From: Steroidobacter sp. | Lineage (GTDB): Bacteria; Pseudomonadota; Gammaproteobacteria; Steroidobacterales; Steroidobacteraceae | Direction: 5' to 3' | Assembly: GCA_025929585.1 (NCBI GenBank) | Contig: JAICPY010000011.1 | Coordinates: forward strand, 1 to 64,000 | DNA length: 64,000 nucleotides | In this document: one piece after another, positions 28,713-36,170 of the stretch | Numbering within the stretch: the stretch's first letter is position 1 | Layout of the letters: every line of letters begins with the position of its first letter | Notes under the pieces: model-generated | What the model was told of the DNA's origin: nothing | Databases searched by the model: none | Seen by the model: only the letters and a program-made list of their open reading frames with translations | Translations under genes and position numbers: made by a program

Positions 28713-29603
28713 TCATCGCAGATTCCCGTTCGGCTCGATGACGAATCGCACCGACTCGCGTCCTTCGCGGCGCGGAATCGCAACAGGTTCTCCGTTCACT
28801 TCCAAGCTCACCGCGGAGACCGATCCCAAGTTGACTTGCAACGGCGGAATTCCAGTGAGCGTGCGGGTACGCCCTTCGCTACCCATCGCGAACATCAGTC
28901 GTGTGCCCTGTGCGTCATAAACCTCGGTCCACGAATCTCCGGCGAACGACAAGCGCACTTGAATCGGTTCTGCCGTCGCGCCTGAGGATTGCGCTGGTAA
29001 ATCGACGGGTGGAGTCTCGATAGCTGGGCTCTGCGCAGATTCCACGGGCGCAGGATTTGGGCGGGGTGTCTCGGGCGTTGTTTGCTCGGACGAGGGCGCC
29101 GCCACAGGAACCGTTGGAGCGACACTGCTCGTCACCGGCAGCCGAGTTGCCGATGTGAGTTGCGGCGTTGCAGATGCAATGCGGCGGTACGCGAAGAACT
29201 CGATCGCAGCCCAAGCGAGGAGTCCCGCGACAATCATCGACAGGACGATCCAGATTGGACCTTTCAAAGAGCGTCGTGGCGGCGGGAGCGGCGCTGCGAT
29301 AGCGGTTGGAATGGGATCCGCCGCAATGGGACGATCCTGAAGTGCCTCGTATTTCTCGATGATGGGTTCTACGGCAAGCTCGAGCAGCGTCGCGTATTTT
29401 CGCAGATGGCCTTTGGCGTACACGGGTGCGCCGAGAGCCTGAAAACGATTTGCTTCGATCGCCTCGATAACCCAAGGATCGAGGTGCAGATCCTCGGCCG
29501 CTTGTTGCACGCTGAGCGCACGACGCTCGCGTTCGCGCTTAAGCAGCGCACCCGGCGTTGATTCCGACTCGGGCTGCGCAGGAAGGCCCGGCGCCTGGCT
29601 CAT
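28713..29603 (-). CDS. rodZ: Cytoskeletal protein RodZ-like (HTH-TM-DUF4115)
   Basis: This 296-residue protein has a cytoplasmic helix-turn-helix of the RodZ type (about residues 18-85), a basic stretch RRSLK, one membrane segment (about 115-137), a Pro/Thr/Ala-rich periplasmic linker and a C-terminal DUF4115 beta domain (SFAGDSWTEVYDA). RodZ links MreB to the cell-wall elongation machinery. The ATG at 29603 overlaps the pilW stop as ATGA. The frame extends to 29735, but that would lie inside pilW. Confidence 0.92.
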   Translation of the reverse strand: MSQAPGLPAQPESESTPGALLKRERERRALSVQQAAEDLHLDPWVIEAIEANRFQALGAPVYAKGHLRKYATLLELAVEPIIEKYEALQDRPIAADPIPTAIAAPLPPPRRSLKGPIWIVLSMIVAGLLAWAAIEFFAYRRIASATPQLTSATRLPVTSSVAPTVPVAAPSSEQTTPETPRPNPAPVESAQSPAIETPPVDLPAQSSGATAEPIQVRLSFAGDSWTEVYDAQGTRLMFAMGSEGRTRTLTGIPPLQVNLGSVSAVSLEVNGEPVAIPRREGRESVRFVIEPNGNLR

Positions 29604-30367
29604 CCTGGATTGCGCTCCGATTCGACCAGCGCTCTGGTCTGATTCGCATTCGGATATTCGCGCTTCAAACGCTGCGCGTAATGTTGAGCGACCGCTGTGT
29701 TGCCCAGACCACGCTCGATGCGAACTCCGAGCCAAAGACTTGCCGGCGTCGTGCGGCCGACTTCCATGTAGCGCTCCAAGAAGGCGCGAGCAGACATATA
29801 GTTCTTCTGTTCATGCTCGATGTCTGCAAGTTGAAACAATGCCTCGGCAAAACGCGGGCTCACAGCCAATGCCTGACGAAAATGCTTCTCGGCCGCTGCC
29901 AGGTTCCCGCCATTGCGCGCGCACATCCCGGCGTTCACATAGGCCATTTCCGGCGTCTTGTACAAACGATTTTGAGCCGCTTGCAAGGCAAGCTTTTCGC
30001 CGCGCTCGAAACGGTTCTTCTGGCATAAGAACACGGCGTAGTTATTCTTGTATTCGGAGTTATCGCCATCCAACGATACGGCTCGCTGATAATGCGAATC
30101 GGCCTTATCGCTCTCCCCTAAGCGTTCGTACAATAGACCGGCAACGGAATGCGCCGCCGCATTTCGCGAATCTTGATCGAGCGCTCGATCCAGCTTCTCT
30201 TTGGCTTGTGCAAGATTGCCCCTGCGCAAATAGTCGACCGCGAGATCCAAATTGATCTGCGATGCCCGCTCAGGATCCGCAGGTGACTCCGCCGTCGAGC
30301 CGGTACTCACGCATCCAGAAACTGCAAACGCCAATGCCCCGATCACACCGGCTGTTATCCACTTCAC
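29600..30367 (-). CDS. pilW: Type IV pilus biogenesis/stability lipoprotein PilW (PilF)
   Basis: This 255-residue TPR lipoprotein has the lipobox AVSGC (Cys19) after a short hydrophobic signal, then about six TPR motifs from residue 35 on (LAVDYLRRGNLAQAKEKLDRAL is the first). PilW/PilF is the pilotin for the PilQ secretin in type IV pili. The start is GTG at 30367, which shares bases with the rlmN TGA (GTGA). The longer frame to 30448 would spoil the lipoprotein signal. Confidence 0.9.
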   Translation of the reverse strand: MKWITAGVIGALAFAVSGCVSTGSTAESPADPERASQINLDLAVDYLRRGNLAQAKEKLDRALDQDSRNAAAHSVAGLLYERLGESDKADSHYQRAVSLDGDNSEYKNNYAVFLCQKNRFERGEKLALQAAQNRLYKTPEMAYVNAGMCARNGGNLAAAEKHFRQALAVSPRFAEALFQLADIEHEQKNYMSARAFLERYMEVGRTTPASLWLGVRIERGLGNTAVAQHYAQRLKREYPNANQTRALVESERNPG

Positions 30368-31473
30368 GATTGCACCGCCACGGAGATGAGCTTGGAACCA
30401 AGACGCACTGTTGTTCTGTCGTTTACGCGTCCAACCAACTGACCGCACGCGGCGTCGATGTCATCGCCGCGCGTACGACGTGTCGTAGCAATCACGCCAT
30501 GACGATTCAGAATGTCGCGGAATCGCTCGATTGCCGCCGCACTCGAACGTCGATACTTCGTTTGCGGAAACGGATTGAATGGAATCAGGTTCAATTTCGC
30601 GGGTCGCCCTCGCAGCAACTCGACCAACTCGTACGCATGCTCGGGTTTATCGTTGATGCCATCCAGCATCACATACTCGAAGGTAATACTGCGCGCGTTC
30701 TGCTTCTCCACATACCGCCAGCACGCCTCGAGCAACTCCGCAATCTTGTGTTTGCGATTGATCGGCACGAGCTCATCTCTCAATCGATCGTTCGGCGCAT
30801 GGAGCGACACCGCAAGGGCACAGTTCGTCTCTTCGGCTAACCGCAGCATCTGTGGCACGAGCCCCGAGGTGCTCACGGTGACGCGGCGGCGTGAAATATC
30901 GAAGCCCAAGTCGTCCATCAGGATTTCGGTCGCGGGCACCACATTCCGATAGTTCGCAAGCGGCTCACCCATGCCCATGAACACGACATTCGTAATCACG
31001 CGGTCGCCGCCCGGCTGGAATCCCAGCTCGCGATTCGCGAGCCACACCTGCCCTACGATCTCCGCCGCGGTGAGATTGCGGTTGAATCCTTGTTGAGCCG
31101 TCGAGCAGAACGAGCAATCCATCGCGCAGCCGACTTGGCTCGAGATACACAAAGTGCCGCGATCGGGTTCCGGAATAAACACCATCTCGATACCTTGCGT
31201 GCCATCCATCGCAAGCAGCCACTTGCGGGTGCCGTCGGAGGAAACTTGCGTCAGGGTGATGGCAGGCGTGCGCACCTCGGCGACTTCCTTCAATCGCTCG
31301 CGGAAGCGTTTCGCCAGGTCGGTCATCTCATCGATCTGGCTCACGTTGCGCTTGTACAGCCATTTCATCAGCTGGCGCGCGCGAAACGGCTTCTCGCCCA
31401 TTCCTTCGACGAACGACTCGAGCTCGGCCCGAGTCAGGCCGAGCAGGTTTGTCTTGGATTCGGCGAGCGACAT
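30364..31473 (-). CDS. rlmN: 23S rRNA A2503 / tRNA A37 C2-methyltransferase
   Basis: RlmN is a radical-SAM enzyme methylating C2 of A2503 in 23S rRNA and A37 in some tRNAs. The 369 residues contain the cluster motif CAMDCSFC (C-x3-C-x2-C), FMGMGEPL for SAM binding and the C-terminal catalytic Cys in DIDAACGQL. The order ndk-rlmN-pilW-rodZ matches Pseudomonas and E. coli. Confidence 0.96.
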   Translation of the reverse strand: MSLAESKTNLLGLTRAELESFVEGMGEKPFRARQLMKWLYKRNVSQIDEMTDLAKRFRERLKEVAEVRTPAITLTQVSSDGTRKWLLAMDGTQGIEMVFIPEPDRGTLCISSQVGCAMDCSFCSTAQQGFNRNLTAAEIVGQVWLANRELGFQPGGDRVITNVVFMGMGEPLANYRNVVPATEILMDDLGFDISRRRVTVSTSGLVPQMLRLAEETNCALAVSLHAPNDRLRDELVPINRKHKIAELLEACWRYVEKQNARSITFEYVMLDGINDKPEHAYELVELLRGRPAKLNLIPFNPFPQTKYRRSSAAAIERFRDILNRHGVIATTRRTRGDDIDAACGQLVGRVNDRTTVRLGSKLISVAVQS

Positions 31474-31482
31474 GATGGGAGA

Positions 31483-31914
31483 TTAGCGCGTCCGCGGACA
31501 CAGATCCGCAGCGGCGAAGAAGTAAGCGATTTCGTTCTTCGCGTTCTCCACGCTATCGGAACCGTGGACGACATTCTCTTCGATGCTTGCCGCGAGATCG
31601 GCACGGATCGTTCCCTTGTCCGCCTTCTTCGGATCGGTCGCACCCATGAGCTCGCGATTCTTGCTCACCGCATTCTCGCCCTCGAGCACCTGAACCATTA
31701 CCGGGCCGGACACCATGTACTTAACAAGGTCTTTGAAAAATGGCCGTTCACGATGAACTGCATAGAAGCCCTCAGCTTGTGCTTGGCTCAGCTGCATCAT
31801 GCGAGCCGCGACCACACGCAAGCCAGCCTGTTCGAAGCGGCGATACACCTCGCCGATCAGGTTCTTCTGTACGCCATCGGGCTTTACGATAGAAAGAGTG
31901 CGTTCGAGCGCCAT
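31483..31914 (-). CDS. ndk: Nucleoside diphosphate kinase
   Basis: Ndk balances nucleoside triphosphate pools by phosphotransfer through a His. The 143-residue protein has [12 protein letters not shown] at the start and the active-site His in NVVHGSDS. Length is exactly typical. It leads the ndk-rlmN-pilW-rodZ run on the minus strand, with rlmN beginning 9 nt downstream. Confidence 0.97.
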   Translation of the reverse strand: MALERTLSIVKPDGVQKNLIGEVYRRFEQAGLRVVAARMMQLSQAQAEGFYAVHRERPFFKDLVKYMVSGPVMVQVLEGENAVSKNRELMGATDPKKADKGTIRADLAASIEENVVHGSDSVENAKNEIAYFFAAADLCPRTR

Positions 31915-31962
31915 GGAATCGTCATCCTCAAGAAAGAAGCGGTTAGCCCCGCGGGGTTCCTT

Positions 31963-32037
31963 AACAGTCGCGGTTGGCGGTTAGCGGTTAGTCAGAGGGC
32001 GCTTCCAGCGCCGTCGATTCGAATTCGCTAATCAGCC
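31963..32037. repeat. Degraded inverted heptamer element C3 (GCGGTTA)
   Basis: The left arm is GCGGTTG GCGGTTA GCGGTTA followed by GTCAGAG, the shared inner-edge motif. The right side keeps only a partial complement, CGCTAATCAGCC at 32026-32037. It lies upstream of ndk. Reduced right arm suggests decay. Confidence 0.65.
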
Positions 32038-32285
32038 AGTAGTCCGAAACGAATAATCCAATCTTTTCAATGGATTGAGGCCATTGCCTCGAGCCCTTTG
32101 CACGGTTGGCAAACGGCCTTGTTTGCGGGCGCGCAGTCTACCCGCCGAGCCTGCCGGCAGCAAGAAAACCAAGAAAGACGCGGAGTTAGAACGTGAGGCG
32201 CGTGTAGATGCGGCCTGCGTGCGGGAACAAGAAAGTACCCTGTACCGCTGCCGAAGGATCAAGATGTGGAAGATGCTCTGCTCTG

Positions 32286-32312
32286 ACTATCCCCTATCCC
32301 CCTATCCCCTTC
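32286..32312. repeat. One-armed array F2 (CTATCCC)
   Basis: CTATCCC CTATCCCC CTATCCCC reads outward on the plus strand. On the minus strand it is followed by GTCAGAGCAG, the inner-edge motif. It matches the right arm of element F1 at 52348. No left arm is visible. It lies 9 nt beyond the iscA stop codon. Confidence 0.6.
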
Positions 32313-32320
32313 TCTCCCTA

Positions 32321-32644
32321 CTACACCGTGAAGCTCTCTCCGCAGCCGCACTCGCCTTTGATATTCGGGTTGCGAAACCGGAATGCCTCGTTGAGGCCTT
32401 GCTTCACGAAGTCGACTTCCGTGCCGTCGATAAACCCAAGGCTTTCACGGTCGACGATCACTTTTACGCCTTGATCTTCGAAGACGAGATCCTCCGAGCT
32501 GATCTCATCGGCGTAATTCACGACGTACGCGAAACCCGAGCAACCGGTCTTTTTTACGCCCAAACGCAGGCCTAAGCCATGGCCTCGACGGCCAAGAAAG
32601 GTTCGAACTCGGTCTGCCGCGGCGGGTGTGAGCGAAATCGACAT
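32321..32644 (-). CDS. iscA: Iron-sulfur cluster assembly protein IscA (A-type carrier)
   Basis: This 107-residue A-type carrier has all three conserved cysteines, one in TGCSGFAY and two in the C-terminal GECGCGESF. Similarity to E. coli IscA runs the whole length ([13 protein letters not shown] start, [17 protein letters not shown]). The ATG at 32644 matches the family start; an ATG 15 nt upstream would add MTQGD. It follows the IscU-like gene after 91 bp. Confidence 0.93.
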   Translation of the reverse strand: MSISLTPAAADRVRTFLGRRGHGLGLRLGVKKTGCSGFAYVVNYADEISSEDLVFEDQGVKVIVDRESLGFIDGTEVDFVKQGLNEAFRFRNPNIKGECGCGESFTV

Positions 32645-32735
32645 GTCACCTTGGGTCAAGAATGAGCCTGGTACAGAGAATTGCGGCCTTGATCCCTACA
32701 GTCAAGGGCGCGCGTCATGCACTTTCGGTATGACT

Positions 32736-33125
32736 TCATGGGGCTGCCCGCCAAACTTTGGCAAGTGCTCGAATTGCATCCTCCAGTATCAGTAATCTGC
32801 CGCGCTTTTCCGGCGGGACACTCAAGTGATCGGCGAGCGCACGCCAGCTCCAATCACTCAGCTGCTCGACGGTGGCACCGATCAACTGCTCGCTTACCAA
32901 GGACGAAGCGGCTATGCAGTGAGGACATCCGAAGACACGGTATCGCACACTTTCGATCCGATCGTCCCTGATTCGTGCGCTCAACCAGAACTTTGCACCC
33001 TGCTCTGCGCTCCCGGCGGTGGCCGAGATCACGTCCCTTTGGTCCTCGAAGCGCCCGACATTCCGCGGGTTCGCGAAATGCTCTCGGACATCCGGGGAGT
33101 ATTGCGTTGCTGACTCTGGCAGCAC
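32736..33125 (-). CDS. IscU/NifU-N-like scaffold protein with missing cluster ligands
   Basis: This 129-residue protein aligns with IscU throughout: YSPDVREHFANPRNVGRF at the N-terminus, FGCPHCIAASSLVSEQ in the middle and ILEDAIRAL near the end. IscU binds its Fe-S cluster with Cys37, Cys63, Cys106 and Asp39 (E. coli numbering). Here only the second Cys is kept (Cys67, with an extra Cys70). The first site PACGD reads AEQGA and the third KIHCSIL reads KRGRLLI. The HscA-recognition LPPVK is VPPEK. The start is GTG at 33125, 7 nt after the iscS stop. The longer frame to 33374 lies inside iscS. Classical scaffold function is doubtful; it may be an IscS partner of another kind. Confidence 0.85.
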   Translation of the reverse strand: MLPESATQYSPDVREHFANPRNVGRFEDQRDVISATAGSAEQGAKFWLSARIRDDRIESVRYRVFGCPHCIAASSLVSEQLIGATVEQLSDWSWRALADHLSVPPEKRGRLLILEDAIRALAKVWRAAP

Positions 33126-33132
33126 GGCGAGA

Positions 33133-34296
33133 TTATCCAGCGAGACTTCGCAGGCGTGCGACCTCGCGATTGATCGCAGCGACGGCCGCATCGATCTCCG
33201 CTTGGTTCGTATAACGCCCCAGACTGAACCGCAGAGAGCTTTGCGCCAATTGATCCGAGCGGCCCAGCGCGCGCAGTACGTACGAAGGGGATTCTGAAGC
33301 GGACGCGCAAGCCGAACCTGTCGAGACAGCCAACTCGGACAAAGCGAACTGCAAGCTCTCGCCTTCGATGCCATGGAAACTGACGTTTAGAACACTACAG
33401 ACGCGCTGCTCTGGATCGCCGTTGAGCTCGACATCTCCACATTTACTGATGCCATCCCACAATCGTTGACGAAGAGCTTTGATGCGTGCGACATCAGATG
33501 TCAGCTCGCGCTGGGCGAGCTCGAACGCTAATCCCATGCCGACGATTTGGTGCGTTGGCAGGGTGCCGGAGCGAAGGCCGAGCTCTTGACCGCCGCCGAA
33601 CATCAACGGACGTAGACCCAGTGGCGGTGTTCTGCGCACATACAACGCACCGATTCCTTTCGGTCCATACACTTTGTGGGCGGTCATCGACATGAGATCG
33701 ACGTTCATCGCTTGCACGTCGAGCGGGATCTTGCCGACGCTCTGAGCTGCATCGACATGCAACAAAACACCACGCTCGCGACACAGCCGGCCGAATGCTG
33801 CGATATCTTGCACGACGCCGATCTCATTATTGACGTGCATCAGTGAGACCAGCTGTGTATCGGATCGCAACGCTTCACTCACTTGCTCGACGTGTACGAT
33901 TCCATCGCAGGCCGGCTTGAGATAGGTGACCTCGAACCCTTCCGCTTCGAGTTGCTTGAGCGTATCGAGCACCGCTTTGTGCTCAGTGCGCGCTGAAACG
34001 ATATGCCTGCCTCGGTCGCGATTGAACCGCGCCGCACCGAATATCGCGAGATTGTTCGACTCCGTCGCACCGGAAGTCCAAATGATGGAATCCGCGCGCG
34101 CGCCAATCGCGCTTGCGACTTGCGCCCGTGCCTTCTCGACCACGGCTCGCGCACGCCGGCCAAACTCATGTGTCATCGATGAGGGATTGCCTTGCAGCTG
34201 CACATCCCGCAAGCACTCGATCATCGCTTCAGCGACCCGAGGATCGACCGGTGTCGTAGCGGCATAATCCAAGTAAATGGGCAGTGTGCGATTCAT
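33133..34296 (-). CDS. iscS: Cysteine desulfurase IscS
   Basis: IscS is a PLP enzyme removing sulfur from cysteine for Fe-S clusters and thiolated tRNA. The 387-residue protein shows YLDYAATTP at the start, TSGATESNN, the Schiff-base Lys in AHKVYGPKG and the persulfide Cys330 in TGSACASAS. After that Cys only 57 residues remain against 76 in E. coli IscS, so the C-terminal tail that contacts IscU is missing. Its ATG overlaps the trmJ stop (ATGA). No iscR lies between trmJ and iscS. Confidence 0.95.
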   Translation of the reverse strand: MNRTLPIYLDYAATTPVDPRVAEAMIECLRDVQLQGNPSSMTHEFGRRARAVVEKARAQVASAIGARADSIIWTSGATESNNLAIFGAARFNRDRGRHIVSARTEHKAVLDTLKQLEAEGFEVTYLKPACDGIVHVEQVSEALRSDTQLVSLMHVNNEIGVVQDIAAFGRLCRERGVLLHVDAAQSVGKIPLDVQAMNVDLMSMTAHKVYGPKGIGALYVRRTPPLGLRPLMFGGGQELGLRSGTLPTHQIVGMGLAFELAQRELTSDVARIKALRQRLWDGISKCGDVELNGDPEQRVCSVLNVSFHGIEGESLQFALSELAVSTGSACASASESPSYVLRALGRSDQLAQSSLRFSLGRYTNQAEIDAAVAAINREVARLRSLAG

Positions 34297-35027
34297 GATG
34301 TAGCGGACTTACCAGCAGGTCTGCGACGCGCTTGCACCGCGGTTAGAATGCCGCGCAAGATGTTCATCTCGTTCTGATCGAGCTGCGCTCGATTGAACAG
34401 CCGACGAATGCGCGCCATCAAATGTCCGCCTCCCGTGCGGTCGCGGAAATCGATGTATTCGAGCACTTGCTCGATGTGTTCATACAGACGCGCCATCTCC
34501 TCGGCGCTTGCGAGCGGAACTTCCCGTGGCGCAGGCTCGGGCGCGCCCGGACGAACTGCTAGCCAAATCTCGTAGGCAAGCACTTGCACCGCCATGGCGA
34601 TGTTCAAGGAACTGTATTCGCCCTGCGTCGGGATCGTCACTAAGAGATTGCAACGAGCCAGCTCCTCGTTCGTCAAGCCGTAGCGCTCGGAGCCGAATAC
34701 GACCGCGACATGCCCTGAACGACTGTCTTGCGCGACCCGCGCCGCACACTCTCGAGGCTCGATCAAATCCCAGGGCAAATGTCGCTGGCGAGCACTGGTG
34801 CCGACGACGAGCCCGCAGTCGGCGATCGCCGCTTCGAGCGTCTCGAAGGTCTTCGCTCGCTCCAACAGGTCATCGGCACCTGAAGCACGCGCGGTAGCCT
34901 CGGCATGCGGGAAGCATTTCGGCCTGACTAAATGCAACTCGCTCAATCCCATGTTCTTCATCGCACGCGCACTGGCGCCGATGTTGCCGGGATGATTGGT
35001 GTCGACTAGAACGATGCGGATGGACAT
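34293..35027 (-). CDS. trmJ: tRNA (cytidine/uridine-32-2'-O)-methyltransferase TrmJ
   Basis: TrmJ is a SPOUT-fold methyltransferase acting on position 32 of tRNA. The 244 residues show IVLVDTNHPGNIGASARAMK for the first strand and helix, VFGSERYGLTNEEL and IPTQGEYSSLNIAMAVQ, forming the knotted SAM site. I take the ATG at 35027; the frame continues to 35105 through heptamer element A3. trmJ-isc and divergent suhB are conserved as in E. coli. Confidence 0.94.
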   Translation of the reverse strand: MSIRIVLVDTNHPGNIGASARAMKNMGLSELHLVRPKCFPHAEATARASGADDLLERAKTFETLEAAIADCGLVVGTSARQRHLPWDLIEPRECAARVAQDSRSGHVAVVFGSERYGLTNEELARCNLLVTIPTQGEYSSLNIAMAVQVLAYEIWLAVRPGAPEPAPREVPLASAEEMARLYEHIEQVLEYIDFRDRTGGGHLMARIRRLFNRAQLDQNEMNILRGILTAVQARRRPAGKSATS

Positions 35028-35032
35028 TGATA

Positions 35033-35174
35033 GTGACGAGTGACCGGTGACCGGTGACGAGTGACGGGCAGGCGCACTCACCGCAGGACGAGCCACAAGT
35101 AACACTTCGAAACAGCGGAACCTAAGCGGCTCCGATGTCTTTCATTCGTCACCTGTCACTCGTCACTCGTCACC
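35033..35174. repeat. Inverted heptamer array A3 (GTGACGR), in a divergent junction
   Basis: The left arm (35033-35068) is GTGACGA GTGACCG GTGACCG GTGACGA GTGACGG G. The right arm (35146-35174) is TCGTCAC CTGTCAC TCGTCAC TCGTCAC C. The centre of 77 bp is unique. It lies 5 nt upstream of the trmJ ATG, between divergent trmJ and suhB, so here the element sits in promoter or leader space rather than after stop codons. Confidence 0.9.
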
Positions 35175-35271
35175 CCAACAGCTGCTATTCTACCCCTCTC
35201 CCCGCCGCCGCGCGGGCCGCTCTTTAACCGCTCCGCCGCTGGACTATCCTTAGGTTCGAGGTCTTTTACGC

Positions 35272-36069
35272 ATGCAGCCTTTATTGAACATCGCGATCCG
35301 CGCCGCTCGCCGCGCGGGAGAAGTCATCACCCGGGGAATGAACCGAGTGCATCGCCTGGATGTGCGTGCGAAAGGCCAGAACGATTTCGTGACTGAAATC
35401 GACATGCAAGCGGAGCGGGAAATCATCGAGATCGTGCGCAAGCACTATCCGGATCACGCGTTCCTCGCGGAAGAAAGCGGTGCAAGCGGCGAGGACGAAT
35501 TCGTGTGGGTGATCGATCCTCTCGATGGCACGACGAACTTCATGCATGGCTTTCCGCAGTTCGCCGTCTCCATCGGCGTACAACGCCGCGGAAGGATGGA
35601 ACATGGGGTCGTTTACGATCCTCTGCGGCAGGAGCTCTTCACGACATCTCGAGGCGAAGGCGCACAACTCGACGGTAAACGTATTCGCGTCAGCGGGCAC
35701 ACGGGACTCGAGCGTGCGCTCATCGGTACAGGATTTCCCTATCGCTCCAATCTGCATTGGCTCGATAACTACATGGACATGTTCAAAGCCGTCACGATGC
35801 AGACTTCCGGGATTCGGCGCCCAGGCGCCGCGGCTCTCGACCTGGCGTACGTCGCAGCCGGCCGCCTAGATGCATTTTGGGAGCTCGGACTGTCGCCGTG
35901 GGATACCGCGGCTGGCACGCTGTTGATCACGGAAGCCGGCGGAATGGTCGGCACTCTGAGCGGTGGCGAATACAAGCAGCAGGGCCACATCCTGGCAGGT
36001 AGCCCGAAAGTGTATGCAGCGCTGCTCGAAACCATTGGACCGTTCATTCCAGCGGAGCTCAAGGAATAG
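35272..36069 (+). CDS. suhB: Inositol-1-monophosphatase family protein SuhB
   Basis: SuhB is a Mg-dependent phosphatase of the IMPase family that in E. coli also acts with NusA in rRNA antitermination complexes. The 265 residues contain the metal motif WVIDPLDGTTNF, EESG for the second metal ligand, and the C-terminal LSPWDTAAG motif. Divergent placement from trmJ is conserved. Confidence 0.94.
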   Translation: MQPLLNIAIRAARRAGEVITRGMNRVHRLDVRAKGQNDFVTEIDMQAEREIIEIVRKHYPDHAFLAEESGASGEDEFVWVIDPLDGTTNFMHGFPQFAVSIGVQRRGRMEHGVVYDPLRQELFTTSRGEGAQLDGKRIRVSGHTGLERALIGTGFPYRSNLHWLDNYMDMFKAVTMQTSGIRRPGAAALDLAYVAAGRLDAFWELGLSPWDTAAGTLLITEAGGMVGTLSGGEYKQQGHILAGSPKVYAALLETIGPFIPAELKE

Positions 36070-36170
36070 ATCTACTGTATTGCCTCGATTTTCAAGGTTC
36101 TGTTCTGTAGAGTCGCGGCCACCAAGAACGACTGGCAGCTCAGCCGGCAGATTGCGGGAGGAGTGATCGC

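Larger units (their letters stand above)
31915..32320. other. 406-bp intergenic region between iscA and ndk
   Basis: This region holds a CCCCGCGGGG palindrome (31948-31957), the degraded heptamer element C3, a GGCGC-TTCCA-GCGCC hairpin (31998-32012) and the one-armed array F2. Two open frames cross it (one on each strand) but lack domains and ribosome sites. The ndk promoter must be here but is not obvious. Confidence 0.5.

Noticed and set aside
32075-32575. Plus-strand open frame of 166 codons across the ndk-iscA gap
   Set aside because: Its second half is the antisense of iscA, and it has no domain, no ribosome site and a low-complexity beginning.
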